Assembly: GCA_036583965.1 (NCBI GenBank)
Contig: JAZBQD010000030.1
Span: forward strand, 89,015,300-89,079,299
From: Prunella strophiata
Lineage: Eukaryota > Chordata > Aves > Passeriformes > Prunellidae
Reading direction: 5' to 3'
DNA: 64,000 bases
Part shown: one piece after another, positions 18,746 to 29,624 of the stretch
How the letters are laid out: each line of letters starts with the position of its first letter
How positions within the stretch are numbered: position 1 is the stretch's first letter
Notes under the pieces: generated by a model
The model's database searches: none
The model's input: the letters and a program-made list of their open reading frames with translations, nothing else
Told to the model about the DNA's origin: nothing
Program-made: the position numbers and the translations under genes

Positions 18746-20426
18746 TCACAGCACGTTCTCACAGGTGTCACTGGGGTTCCACTGTCACCCGTGGGGTCCC
18801 AGCAGCTCCATGTTTGTCACCTGGGGGGATGAGACACAGTGGGGCCCTGTGAGAGACACTGGTTGTGGGGACCTGGATGGAGGTGACACCCATAGGTGAT
18901 GTGTCCCTGTCCCCCTGGTACTCACCCCCCACGCACTCACTGCCCATGACGTGGAGGTCCAGCATTGCCCCCTCCTCTGGGGGGGTCCTGTGGGGATAAG
19001 GGGGGTCTAGGGGGTGTCAAGGGAGGGGGAAAGGGGAGTCCCTGCTGGAGCCCCCCACTCGCCTGTCCTGGGGCTTCCTGGCAAGGAAAAGGGGAGGGGG
19101 TGACTGTGGGGACCCTGGGACCCCTGAACCTTCCTGGGGCCTCAGCAGCTCCAACCACAGGACCCCTAAATCCCCACTGCGACCCCAATTCCCACTAGAT
19201 CCCTCATTCCCCCAGACACTGCAAGCATCCATGAACCCCCAGAATTTCTGCACCACTGCAGCACCCCCCAACGCCCCCAGTGGCCCCTGACCCTCTGAGC
19301 CCCCAGAACCTCAAGCCCGGCAGAGAAGGGTACACCCCAAACTTGCCCAGGACCCCAAAAAGATTCCCTAACATCCCTGTGCAGCCCTCCAAGAGCTCCT
19401 CAAACCCTCCAGGAACTCCCAGTGCCACCCCAATGATCCTCAAAGCCCACCCAGGGATGGCCCTGGAGCCCAACCAAGACCCTCCAAATTCTCCCCACAC
19501 CCCCAGGACCCCCAGCTGAGGTCACTGTGGGCTCAGTTTCCCCCAGCTCAGGGCCTCTGGGTGCTGCTGATCTCTGCCCCCACTCTGGGGGCTTCCCCTC
19601 ACTCCAGGACCCCCATCCCCCCCTCATTGTCACCCACCCCGGTGGTGCCACCAGTGACAGCCCCCGATGACAGCCAGGAGCAGGAGCAGGAACAGGAGGG
19701 TCCTGCCGACATTCACAGCCACGGTTGGGGACAGAGGGGGACACACCATGGTCACCCTGAACCCCGGGTGTCCTGAACAGCCTGGTGACCCCATATGAGC
19801 CCACCTGTGACCCAGGGTGAGTGAGGTGTTGTCACCTCCAGGACCAGCTCTGGGCTGAGTGCCTGAAACACGCGGTGCCCGTCCTGTCCCAGCTGGTTGG
19901 TGGCCACGCACTGGTAGGTGCCTGAATGTCCCACATTGATGGCCCCAAGCTCCAGGAGGGGACTCCGGGTCACCTCCTGCCTGTTGTGCAGCCAGGTGAA
20001 GGTGACAGGGGCTGAGCCCACCTGCACTGAGCAGCGCAGGGTCACAGGGTCACCTGGGAACACCTGGTGTGACAGGGGAGTGAGGGTGATGGTGGCACTG
20101 GCCACGGGCACTGCCGGTACAGAGACAGGGCTGGCACGTGGGGAGGTGGGACGGGGGATGCCATGGGTGGGACCACCCCAAACCCGAGGGTCCCTCTCAC
20201 CCAGTGATGTTCATCGGGACACTCTCGGCCACACTGTCTCCGTTGCTGACCCAGCACGGGTACTGGCCGCTGTCATTGTCCCCAGTGTGGCACAGCTCCA
20301 AGCAGGGGCTGGAGCCCAGCGGTGCCCACGAGCCCTCCCGGTGCCAGGAGAAGGACAGGGGACCTGTCCCTGTAGCCACCATGCATCTCAGTACCAGGTG
20401 ATCCCTCACTGCCACCTGTCACCCAA

Positions 20427-21187
20427 TGCCTTAAGTTTGAGCTTTCATATTTTCTAGATTCTGTACTACATTAATTTATAACTCTGAACTTCATATAAAG
20501 TGTTACAAAGTTCACAGTTCAGTCAGACAAAACAATCCTTTTCCAGCCTGAGAACCAAGGACACCATTGCAGCTGCAGGCTCAAAATGTGTAAATAACAG
20601 CAAATTGAGGAGAGCAATCTGGGAGAATGGGACTGTGTAACCTGAAGCTGCAATTGGACTGTGGGAGATAATTCAGATTACTGAACGTAATTTTGCCCCC
20701 TTAAAGAGTTGCAGCTGGTCTGATTTCTAAGATTTGGAACAGGTGTGCCCTTAATAGGACACAGATACCTCTTATAACATTGAGTAATATAAGAGGAGGG
20801 ACCAGGGAGACAAAGAGGGACAGACTCCAGTTAGCAGTGCTATGGTGAAGAAGGATGCAGTCAGCACTGCTAAGAACAGAACCTGTGAAAAGGTATGGGC
20901 TTTTTACAGTAAGATAATATCTTAGAGCTTGCTGTTATAACTAGTAACTCTATCTGTGTCAATAATGACATTGGACAATTAACCCCAATATTGAAATGCA
21001 CCAAAACTCATAAAAGTGTGAAAACTCATGACTCAGAGTCCATCCTGTGTCCATCTTGGGCCCATCTTGGCTGTAGCCTTGGCCAGGCTCTTGTACTGCC
21101 CAAGGTGTATCCTTTGAAAGCCTTTTTAATAAATTCCTTATTCCTTTAATTCTCTCTAGCTTCTGTTCTAGGTAGCCTCTCAAGGCA
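20427..21187 (+). mobile_element. Solo LTR inserted in an Ig exon of FCRL copy C, 761 bp
   Basis: The ends form an imperfect inverted pair, TGCCTTAAG and CTCAAGGCA, consistent with TG...CA LTR termini. TATA-like TATAAGAGG lies near 20790 and AATAAA near 21129, so the sense strand is plus, antisense to the host gene. The Ig-exon pieces on either side (226 and 49 nt) add up to 275 nt, a normal size for an FCRL Ig exon, which supports insertion into a once continuous exon. No clear target duplication remains (ACCCAA and TCAGCC flank it). Confidence 0.65.
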
Positions 21188-21240
21188 TCAGCCTGGGGGG
21201 GCTGTGCCAACAGGGGCACCCCCAAGAACGGGACCCCTGC

Positions 21241-21729
21241 AGGGGGACAGGGGTGGGATGGGAGATCTGTAAGTGGTGGGAGATATGGGGAGTGGCAGGA
21301 GGGGAGCACCAGGGGGTTGGAGGGGATCCCATTGAGGGAGAAGTGGACCCAGGGAGGGGTGGAGTGGAGGCAGACAGGGATGAGGGACAAGAGATGGGAC
21401 AGAGGGGACCCAGGGAGAGATGTGGGGTGGCTCAGAGATGGGTGGCGGGAACCCAGGAAGGGACTGGGGGGAAGCAGGGAGGGGTGGAAGCAAGCCAGGT
21501 GGGGAAGGGAGAGCAGAGGATGAAGCTGGGAAATCAGAAGCAGTATAGAATGCCAGGTAGAGATGGGAGGACCTGGAGAGGGACCTAGAAAAAGATGGAG
21601 GGACCCAAGAGGGACATGGGAATGTGTGGGTGTCCCAGGGAGGGATGAAAGGAGGGATGAGGGACCCAGGCACTGGAGGGGGAAAGCTGGGAAGATGTTG
21701 TGGTTTCCCATCCTTATTCCCACATTCAC
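21241..21729. repeat. G/A-rich degenerate repeat in an FCRL-C intron
   Basis: Imperfect repetitions of AGGGACCCAGGGAGGGA-like units on the plus strand. Long open frames on both strands are compositional. It lies between the first and second Ig exons of copy C. Confidence 0.6.
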
Positions 21730-21840
21730 CATGCACTGTCACTGTCACCCGCGCTGACTTTGCCCACCTCGGGGATGGCCCAGAGTTCACCCAGCCCCCA
21801 CAGCGGTAATGGCCACTGTGGTGCAGCTTCAGAGGGAACA

Positions 21841-22229
21841 CTTCCTCTGCCCCGCTTCTCATGCAAATTAGAAAAAAGGCTATTAAGCATGCGTAGTTTG
21901 TTCCTTGAAATGGGTCGGGGGTCCCTTTTGGAGAGGGGTCTTCAAAAAGGAGCAAGTAAAAAGAGTCTTCCTCGCTCTGACCTTTCTACCTTTTCGCTTA
22001 CGTGACAACTAAATCCCCCTGTGTGACAAAGCTAAATCCCCCTGCTTCCTTATGTTCAATGGCTGAGGAAGTCTGTTCTCCATGATATTGACAAGTCATC
22101 AGAAATGGTGTCCGGGTATCTTATTTAAGCCTGGCTTCTGCTACCTCTAAACAAAAGCTTATTTTTCTACTTTATCTAACTCAGCAACCATTGTCTTAGA
22201 ATCTTCAATTCTTTGAAACCCATGTCTCA
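21841..22229 (-). repeat. ERV3 3' LTR, truncated
   Basis: About 390 bp collinear with 28341-28728, with scattered substitutions and small indels. The start in element sense, TGAGACATGGG, follows a polypurine tract read from 22230-22245. The other end stops abruptly at the FCRL-C exon, so U5 and part of R are missing. Confidence 0.8.
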
Positions 22230-22245
22230 TTTCCCCACTTCTTCT

Positions 22246-23225
22246 TTGAAATAAGTAAATTCTTTTACTTAGTATACAGTCTTCTTCATCTATCCAAGTC
22301 GCACAGCCAGTGTCTCTCAAGACTAAGCCATACACCTTTGATAGTGATGTTAAAAGCTGCTACTCGTCGTAGCATCCTCCAATTCCAAATAAGTCTCTGT
22401 GTCATGATGTATCCCTTTATCTCTAATTTCTTTTAAGAATCTATAATTTGGTTGTCTATTTTTATGATGGGGCATGCTGTTGTAAGACAGACACAACCTT
22501 GTACACAAGCGAAGTTGTCTGTTTGCTTGGATGCGTTTCAAAGTGACAAATACTTTGGTCTGTATCTAAACAAGGGTTTTTGTCACCTTCTAATGTTAAT
22601 CCTAATGGGACTATATTTGGTACTCCACTAAGGCACTGTGTAAAAACAAAGGCTGTCACTATACTAGTCACAGGGTTATAGGTGAAATTGATGAATACTC
22701 CCCCATATCAGAGGCATTGTCCCAGACAATTTTGCAAATTTCGGCAGGGAATGTTCCCTTTCCACTTTCCCTGATAACTGTAGCAGCCACTGATTGCATC
22801 CACAGTTGTGCTTGAGTACACCCAAGAGCCAGTGAGATGTTTTCACTGGCTGTGCCTAGCACATTAATTATTATATCCCAGTCATGTTATACCTGGTATA
22901 ATGTGGCATTGCGTTGACTCCTGTTATGGCTAAGGTAATTATTGCAATAGTTACAACATTCTACATAATGTCCACAATAACTATAAGTCTGTTTGTTCAT
23001 TGTTCCAAGTGAGCCTCAGCTTCAGTTCGTTATCACCTGGTGTGACCTTTCAAATTCTCTCTGGGGCTTTCTTCACTCAGGAGTGATGGATCCAGGCCTT
23101 CTGTTCTTTTATTTTGATTGCAGTGAAGGTAGTGAGGAGCACCTGGAATGGTCCTTCCCACTGCGGTTTCAAGGTCTTTTCTGCAAAAAGACCTAACATA
23201 CACTTAATCATGTACTGGCCCATCT
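22246..23225 (-). pseudogene. ERV3 env-position remnant
   Basis: Minus-strand fragments (22862-22668, 22671-22462, 22541-22350) lie where env is expected. They contain several Cys and Asn-x-Ser/Thr sequons, but I see no CX6CC, furin site or clean membrane anchor. Assignment rests on position between integrase and the 3' LTR. Confidence 0.4.
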
Positions 23226-23760
23226 AGTTCTCAGTTTTGAGCTCCAGCCACATATTTCTCAATTTCTCTTAGTTGTTTATTTAGAGCCACCATACAGTGT
23301 GGCCCCCTATCTGAGGATATGGTGGCTGGAACTCCAAATCCTGGTATTATCTCTTGCAAGAGTGCTTTGTTCACCTCTCGGGCCTTAGTTGTCCTGGCAG
23401 GAAAGGCTTCTGGCCATCCTGAAAAGGTATCAGTTAACACCAATAGGTAACGATAGCCTCCCTTCCTGAGCAGTTCTGTAAAATTAATTTGCCATTGTTG
23501 CCCAGGTTCACAACCTTTTCCAATTCGTCCCATGTTTAGGCTTTGGGGTATTTTTAGTGTTAGTTTGGAGGCAAAAACTACACTGATGAGTTACCTGTAT
23601 TACTGTGCCCTGTAATTTCCTGGCCATGATTCTTTCCTTTAAATGGTTATACAGGGCATCTATTCCCCAGTGTATTTTCTCATGTTCCTTCTGTACTAAT
23701 GACCATAGTAAATAGGAGGGTACTACATGTTTCCCTTTTTCTGTTACAGCCCATCCCTCC
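23226..23760 (-). pseudogene. ERV3 integrase remnant
   Basis: An N-terminal zinc-finger region reads at about 23700-23550 (LGIDALYNHLKER-like, then HQCSFC) and the catalytic core at 23533-23231. The first catalytic Asp is Asn (WQINFTE, where family members have Asp), and the second site reads SSDRGPH. The frame is lost before the glutamate motif. Inactive. Confidence 0.75.
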
Positions 23761-24436
23761 TGGTTATAACTTTCCTTTTCTACTTTAATAAGTTTCTTAT
23801 CTTTTTATTGTACATTGGCTTACCATCAATAGAAATTTTTCCATCTGGACTTTTTGCTGCTTCTTTTGCCTCCCTATCCACCAGCATGTTTCCCTCTTTT
23901 AATTCAGAGCTCACTCTTTGGTGCGCTTTGATGTGCATGATAGCTATCTTCTCAGGTAGCTGTACTGCATCCAATAGTCTCGGTATTTCTTGGGCATGTT
24001 TAATACTCTTCCCTTGTGAGTTCAACAGTCCTCTCTCCTTCCATATGGCTCCATGTGCATGAACCACTCCAAATGCATACCTTGAGTCTGTATAGATGTT
24101 AATTTCTTTTCCTCTTGCCAGCTCTAGGGCCCGAATTAAAGTGATTATTTTAGCTTTCTATGCAGAGGTATTTGTTGGTAACAGTCTAGACTCTATTACC
24201 TCTCTGCTTGTGGTAACTGCGTATCCAGCATGCCTTTTCCCACTGATGACATAGCTGCTTCCGTCAGTAAACCAGGTTTCAGCATTCTCAAGTGGGGTAT
24301 CCTTCAGATCCAGGTGACTGGAGCAGGTGGCTTCAATGGTTTCCAGGCAGTCGTGGATCACTGGTTCTCCCTCTGAGGAAGGAAGCTGAGTTCACAACGT
24401 TAGTTACCACAATTTCTACTAGTATGGCTTGGTACT
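23761..24436 (-). pseudogene. ERV3 RNase H remnant
   Basis: TWFTDGSSYV (24361-24158 frame), KHAQEIPRLLDAVQ, IMHIKAHQR and GNMLVDREAKEAA (24067-23780) match the order of gammaretroviral RNase H motifs. A stop and a frame change separate the two pieces. Confidence 0.75.
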
Positions 24437-25560
24437 TCAGAAATCTTTGTGGGGAGAGCCAGTGTCTCCACTTTGCTTCCAAGACTGCAGACACTGTGTG
24501 GGACTCCAGCACATCTTCTGGCCTAGGGTGAATTTGAGTGCTTCCTGGATATTTACTGCCACTGCTGCAACTGCTCTGAGGCACCCTGGCCATCCCTTAG
24601 CTGCTGTATCCAGCTGTTTGGAGAGGTAGGCAACTACTCTCCGGTACGGGTCTAGGTTTTTTGCCAGTATTCCTAAAGCAATCCCTTGCTTCTCGTGAGA
24701 AAACAAAAGGAATGGCTTACTCACATCTGGAAGTCCTAAGGCTGGTGCTGACATGAGGGCCTTCTTTAGCTGGTCAAAAGCTCGTGTTGCTTCTTTTGTC
24801 CATTGGAGATCCCTGCTCCCTTCTGTGATCAACGCATACAGAGGTTTAACAAGCAACCCATAGTTATAAATCCATAGTCTGCACCACCCTGTCATGCCCA
24901 GAAAGGTTCTCAGTTCTTTCACTGTCTGAGGCTTTGGGGTCCGGCATATTGCCTCCTTGTGATCTTGTTCCAAGGTCCTTAAATAACTGTCTGCTTTACC
25001 ATCTGAGCCTTCTTTTGGGATACTCGATACCCTTGCAGGCCCAGAAAGTTTAGGAGGCTTACCGTCCAGTCCATGCATGTTTCCTGAGTCTGGGTGGCTA
25101 TTAAGAGGTCATCCACATACTGAAAGAGCTGCCCTTCTTCAGGAGGAGGTTCCTAGGACTCCGAATTCTTTGCAAGCTGCTCCCCAAATACAGTGGGTGA
25201 GCCCTTGCACCCCTGCGGTAATACGCACCATGTGAGCTGAGCTTTATGTCCAGATTTAGGCCTTTCCCATTCGAATGCAAAGATTTTCTGGTTGGCTTCA
25301 TGGAGAGGTAGGCAAAAGAAAGCATCCTTTAAATCTGAAATGGTAAACCAGGTTAGTTCAGGTGTTAAACAGGTTAATAGGGTATAAGGGTAGGCAACTA
25401 CTGGGTGTAAGTCTTCAGTTACCTTGTTAACAGCCCTCAAATCTTGTGATAGAAGTATTGTTTAACTCTCACTGGCTGTCCTCCCTCTTTGAGCCTGCTT
25501 TGCACCAGCAGTGCATTCTTAGCTCTTCCTGGTGTATCAGAAGCTCACACCCCAGGAAAT
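24437..25560 (-). pseudogene. ERV3 reverse transcriptase remnant
   Basis: RAVNKVTEDLHP, ISDLKDAFF, VLPQGCKGSP and FGEQLA read at 25440-25153. QLFQYVDDLL follows near 25125-25095 in another frame. The thumb and connection (TFLGMTGWCRLW, ALGLPDVSKPF) lie at 25078-24437. Just before RAVNKV the finger region appears to be missing, with a stop and a frame change at about 25440-25460. YVDD is typical of gammaretroviral RT. Confidence 0.8.
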
Positions 25561-25639
25561 ACCTGATCCATTATTTTAGCATTAAACTTAACAATTCTAC
25601 ATATTGATGGTCTTTTACCTCCAAACTTATCTCCCCATT

Positions 25640-25920
25640 TTTGAATATTATTCTTGCTTCCATCTGTTCTAGCAGATCCCTGCCCAAAAGTGCAGATGGA
25701 GCATTAGGCATGTATAAGAATCAATGAATTCCCCAATTTATAAAAATAAGCTCTTTCAGATTGGCCAGTTGCCCCCTTTACTATTATATAATTATTGGTT
25801 ACAGGTATTAGGGCTTTATTTAGCACCAAAAATGTTGCCCCTGTGTCTATTAAAATTTCACTTCTTTCTCCTTGTTTCCCAGTTCAATTATAACTAGAGG
25901 GTCCCCTAGGGTAGGGCCCT
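25640..25920 (-). pseudogene. ERV3 protease remnant
   Basis: EILIDTGATFLVLNK reads on the minus strand at about 25862-25818, the aspartic protease active-site loop with DTG. The rest of the domain is only partly readable and broken. Confidence 0.65.
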
Positions 25921-25984
25921 CCATCCTCCTCAGTCCTCCTTTACATGAGTAACCACTTTTTCTTTTTCCAATTGTTCATCACCC

Positions 25985-26660
25985 CTTAATTCTGGGCACT
26001 GTTTTTTCCAGTGACCAAATTTTGCAAAATGCATATTAATCCTTTCCCAGTCGGGGTGGTCCTTGTTCGGTGGACCTTGCCCATGTTTCCCTTTTTCTCC
26101 CTCTTCTACTACTGCTACTAAATTTTCCTTTGTTTATATCTCTCTTCCTGATTACTAAAAACTCTTCATGCCTCATCCGATAAGATCTCTAAGTTCTGGC
26201 TGTTTGGGTCTTGAATCTTCTGGAGTTTTCGTCTGATGTCTTCTGTAGATTGGCCTAAAAATAAATTTATTAATTGCTGCTTCCCCTCATCAGATCCAGG
26301 ATTTATCAGCGCATGGCGTCTCATAGATGATCTAAAAATTCAGAAGGTGTTTGAGAGGGGCCCTGCTTGATAGCATATAAGGCTGACCAGTTTATGGTTT
26401 TAGGGATTGCTCTTTCCAGCCCTTTTACTATCAGTTCCTGGTATTTTCTTAACCGCTTTAACCACTTTAACCCTTTTTCAGCCAAATCCCCAGCTACTTT
26501 CAGAACTAATTGCTTCTAGTAATAGCCCAAGATCTGCCCAATCAGGGAAATGCTATTTGATTATAAACTTTAGCAATATTTTCCCAAACTTCTAAATTCA
26601 TTGTAGGAAAGGGAACTTTAATCAGTTTTGTTTCCCCATCAGGGGTCACTGCTTGAACCC
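25985..26660 (-). pseudogene. ERV3 gag remnant (capsid C-terminus and nucleocapsid)
   Basis: Minus-strand fragments include SDEGKQQLINLFLGQ and DIRRKLQKIQDPN (capsid C-terminal domain) and FAKFGHWKKQCPEL (nucleocapsid). The single zinc knuckle keeps His and the last Cys, but the first two cysteines are lost. No continuous frame. Confidence 0.75.
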
Positions 26661-27640
26661 AGCTCTTAAAAAAACCACACAATAAAACACAATCCCAGAT
26701 AGCAGTTACAGTCTCCCAAAGTAGGCTCTCAGGCTCTCACACTCTATATTTCCTGCTCCTGGGCATATATTTTTAAGCAGGGTTGTTTTGTTTTGGTTTT
26801 TTGTGGTTTTTTTTTTTTGTTTGTTTGTTTTTGTTTTTTTTTGTTTTTTTTGTTTGTTTTTTCCTCTCCTCTATATGCTCACTACATGCATACACACACC
26901 ACAGGAAGGGAAAACTCCTCTAAAGAATAACAACACCACACAATTCAACACTCTGTTCAAAACACATATACAATTTAACAACACACTTGTCATAAAATCC
27001 TCAGACACAGCACAAAACCTGCGGGAGGGAGGAAGGGGGGGAGCTTAACTTCCAAACCCACACTGTCCTTCTCTGCAGTTAGAGCTTAATTATAACATCG
27101 CATATCCACAATCTCACAATTCACAAACAACCCAGTATTTTGGTTTATGATCAAAACAAGCCTCTAAAACCAAAACCTTTTGGAGGTGAATAAAAACATA
27201 GTCCCCTGAATCCCTCCGCCGGTCACCGAGGCTGTGCCGGACGTAACTTCAAACCTCCCACACACTGTAAAAGGAGACTGCTCCTTTTACACACAGAACA
27301 AGCAGCTTATTCACTCAAAGCTCTTTCACAACAAACCTTAAAGCACTTATCCCAAAAAGCACACAAATCGAGGCTCTTACAATGCAAATTCACATAAACC
27401 ACAACGCATACAGCACATTAATGATTTTACTGCCTGAACACACATACCTTACAGCTGAAACGCTGGGACTCTAATCACAGTCTCCTGCCACCCGGCCTCA
27501 GACCGTCCGTGACCCAGAATTCACAAACCACAATCCCCGAGCCGCTCTCAATCCACAAACTAGACTGGAGCCCCAATTAGCTCCTAAACACAAGGCGGAC
27601 GACTCTGCTGTCGCCGCTCTCCTACCTCGGGACCCAAAGA
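26661..27640 (-). other. ERV3 5' gag/leader region, no readable gene
   Basis: A T-rich and TTTG-rich low-complexity run occupies about 26785-26866. The rest is low-GC, non-coding sequence where matrix and the N-terminal capsid would be expected. I could not recognise these domains. Confidence 0.45.
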
Positions 27641-27644
27641 TAAC

Positions 27645-27802
27645 CCTGTTGCCGTCTGCCCCTCTTCGGGACACAGGAATACCCTGTTGCCGTTTGTCCC
27701 CCCTTCAGGACACAGAGATACCCTGTTGCCGTCTGTCCCCCCTTTGGGACACAGGAATACCCTGTTGCCATTTGTCCCCCTTCGGGACACAGGATGACCG
27801 GT
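27645..27802 (-). repeat. 39-bp tandem repeat, about four units, in the ERV3 leader
   Basis: Units begin CCCTGTTGCCGT(C/T)TG and end ACACAGGAATAC, spaced 39 bp. The period is a multiple of three, so a minus-strand frame reads repeated GGQTATGY-type peptides. Unit-to-unit differences are few. The array lies between the primer site and gag. Confidence 0.75.
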
Positions 27803-28094
27803 GCCATTACCGGCTCCTACCCAAAACACAAACAAGCGCTAATACCAGACTCCGCGGAACTTACAAAACCCACTCAGGCATCTGCTTCACATAGGACGTC
27901 TCCAATATGTTTAATAAGCTGCCTCTATTCAAAGGTACCTGTTTCCAATATTAAACATACCTTTTGTCCGTAGTTTCCATAGGTCCTGGTCTTTCTCCCT
28001 AGGGTGTCGACGGGGCACAGGAGTCCCCTCCCCAGAAAATTCTGGGTGGGTGCCCAGAGGTATCCCAGACCCTGAGGACCTCTCGGTCAGAGAG

Positions 28095-28119
28095 AGCAGA
28101 CCCATCTGGGGTGCCATAA
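28095..28119 (-). promoter_or_regulatory. Candidate ERV3 primer-binding site
   Basis: Just inside the 5' LTR end (TTCA then TTA) the minus strand reads TGGCACCCCAGATGGGTC. It has the TGG start and position of a primer site, but I cannot match it confidently to a specific tRNA. Confidence 0.5.
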
Positions 28120-28728
28120 TGAATTACTAAAATATGAATATAGATCTAATATCTATATTCAACTATGATGTACAAAGATTCTCTAACAACTTAATGTTAG
28201 AAAGTGTAGTTTTATTGCAGCGCTGGGTAGTGCATGGAATCTTCCCAACCCACACTATGAGTTGTATCGATCATTACAAAGCCTTTATTTACAAAAGTGT
28301 TGAATATACTAAATACAAATGCATATTCGTACCCCTGTCACTTCCTCTGCCCTGCTTCTCATGCAAATTGGAAGAAAGGCTATTAAGCATGTGTAGTTTG
28401 TTCCTTGAAATGGGCCGGGGGTCCCTTTTGGGGAGGGGTCTTCAAAAATGAGCAAGTAAAAGAGTCTTCCTCGCTCTGACCTTTCTACCTTTTCGCTTAC
28501 GTGACAACTAAACCCCCCTGCATGACAAAGCTAAATCCCCCTGCTTCCTTATGTTCAGTGGCTGAGGAAGTCTGTTCTCCATGATACTGACAAGTCATTA
28601 GAAAAGGTGTCTGGGTATCTTATTTAAGCCTGGCTTCTGTTACCTCTAAACAAAAGCTGATCTTTCTGCTTTAGCTAACTCAGCAACCATTGTCTTAGAA
28701 TCTTCAATTCTTTGAAACCAATGTCACA
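28120..28728 (-). repeat. ERV3 5' LTR, about 609 bp
   Basis: In element sense it starts TGTGACATTGG at 28728 and ends TTCA at 28120. A TATA-like TTAAATAA lies near 28620, with minus-strand AATAAA at about 28284 and again near 28211. Its U3 part is the longer partner of the truncated LTR at 21841-22229. Confidence 0.8.
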
Positions 28729-29262
28729 CTCCTCCTCCCCCTGTAGCTGCTGTGTCAGGACCTGCAGTGGCCCAGGAAGAGCAGGAACTCCAAAGGTGCT
28801 CTGGAGACCCCTGAGGAGCCCTGGCAGAGTCAGCACTGAGCAGCAGCTTTCCTCAACATGCCAGGGCAATTCAACATTCCCAGAGTGCTGTGCCAGGGCT
28901 GAAGAAGAGAAACGGGAGTGAAAGGCTGAGGGTTTGCAGGAATGTGGTGTAAAGCCCCAGAGGTGCTGTTGTAGACCCTGAGACCTGCCAGGGCTCAGGT
29001 GCTGCCTTCCTTCCATCCCGGATCACGGGAGAGCGTTCGTGGGCGTTGCGCAGGGCGTGTGCCTGGCCCCCAGGACACTGCCTCCACTGCCACTGGGCAC
29101 TAGGATCCAAGCTGCTGCCTTGGCGGCTTCTGCCCGCTGCCGGGTGGTGGTGCCGGGGAGCGATTGGTGGTGGTGAGTTTGCAAAATGAGCGATTTCCCC
29201 TCCTCCCTTCCGTCCGAGGCCGCCATGGCCCCTGAGGGGCTGGAGCTGGAGCGGGGCGTCCC
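28729..29262. other. Unassigned GC-rich sequence between ERV3 and a minisatellite
   Basis: I see no supported exon. The segment 28980-29260 is CpG-bearing and unlike the ERV3 interior. It could be a promoter-like or satellite-associated remnant, but no motif settles this. Confidence 0.35.
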
Positions 29263-29398
29263 CTGCTGGCGGGAGTGCTGCCTGCAGCGCCCCCAGCTGG
29301 CCGGGGAGTGCTCCCTGCAGCGTCCCCTGCTGGCCGGGAGTGCTGCCTGCAGCGCTCCCTGCTGGCCGGGAGTGCTCCCTGCAGCGCTCCCTGATGGC
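29263..29398. repeat. GC-rich minisatellite, about four units of roughly 33-36 bp
   Basis: Repeated CTGGCCGGGAGTGCT followed by CCCTGCAGCG, with unit length varying by a few bases. The open frames through it on both strands come from the repeat. Confidence 0.75.
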
Positions 29399-29419
29399 CG
29401 TGGTCATAACTGCCACAAG

Positions 29420-29624
29420 GATGAACAAAGAGCCCAGAGCGGGAGGGAAAGTTCCGGTTTTGTGGTGTTGGTTTTGTTCTGCTTTATAAATTTTATAGTA
29501 AGGAGCTGTTACTCTTTTTCCTACCCTTTTGCCTGGAAGCCCCCATCATTTTGAAATTAAAAAATTTCTCCATCAAGGTTCCTTTTTTCATTGGCAGACA
29601 TTTTCCCCTCTAAACCAAGACGCT
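29420..29624 (-). repeat. LTR fragment homologous to the ERV1 LTR, beside the copy D flank
   Basis: Read on the minus strand from 29624, the sequence starts CGTCTTGGTTT, then AAATGTCTGCCAA, GGAACCTT, TTCCAGG and AACAGCTC, matching the ERV1 LTR from 1362 with indels. The preceding host sequence (CCAAGTCCCTGAC, GGGGTGTCTGTCC) also matches. It is therefore the same insertion site in a duplicated unit. The fragment fades by about 29420. Confidence 0.6.

Larger units (their letters stand above)
18746..21840 (-). pseudogene. FCRL copy C: multi-exon Ig receptor pseudogene
   Basis: On the minus strand: the end of an N-terminal Ig domain (21840-21730, HHSGHYRCGGW); a second Ig exon split by an LTR (21236-21188 and 20426-20201, DNDSGQYPCWVSNG); a third Ig exon (20110-19805, PVTFTWLHNRQEV, GTYQCVATNQLG); a transmembrane exon (19721-19638, LLFLLLLLAVIGG); a linker exon (about 19084-19063); a first tail exon (18987-18941); and the last exon (18846-18746). 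Ig exons look FCRL-like. Lesions: the LTR insertion; loss of both AGs before the TM exon (CCCAACCG where B has CCCAGCAG); a GC donor after the linker; ITIM Tyr to Asp (MLDLHV); VTYAEL reading VTNMEL; and an Arg CGA to TGA stop at 18787-18785. The first Ig exon is cut by the ERV3 LTR at 21841. Confidence 0.8.
21841..28728 (-). mobile_element. ERV3: decayed gammaretrovirus-like provirus
   Basis: The flanking direct repeats 21841-22229 and 28341-28728 are LTR copies. Between them on the minus strand are a primer site, a leader with tandem repeats, gag, protease, RT, RNase H, integrase and a degraded env region, then a polypurine tract before the 3' LTR. Gag and pol fragments are gammaretrovirus-like (GHWKKQCPEL, LIDTGAT, YVDD, SGWPEAFPART). 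Every gene has stops or frame changes. The 3' LTR lacks about 220 bp where it abuts an FCRL-C Ig exon. Confidence 0.85.

Noticed and set aside
27584..27835. CRISPR-like array (four regular 39-bp repeats)
   Set aside because: There are no unique spacers between repeats, the units are contiguous, and the setting is a retroviral leader in an animal genome.
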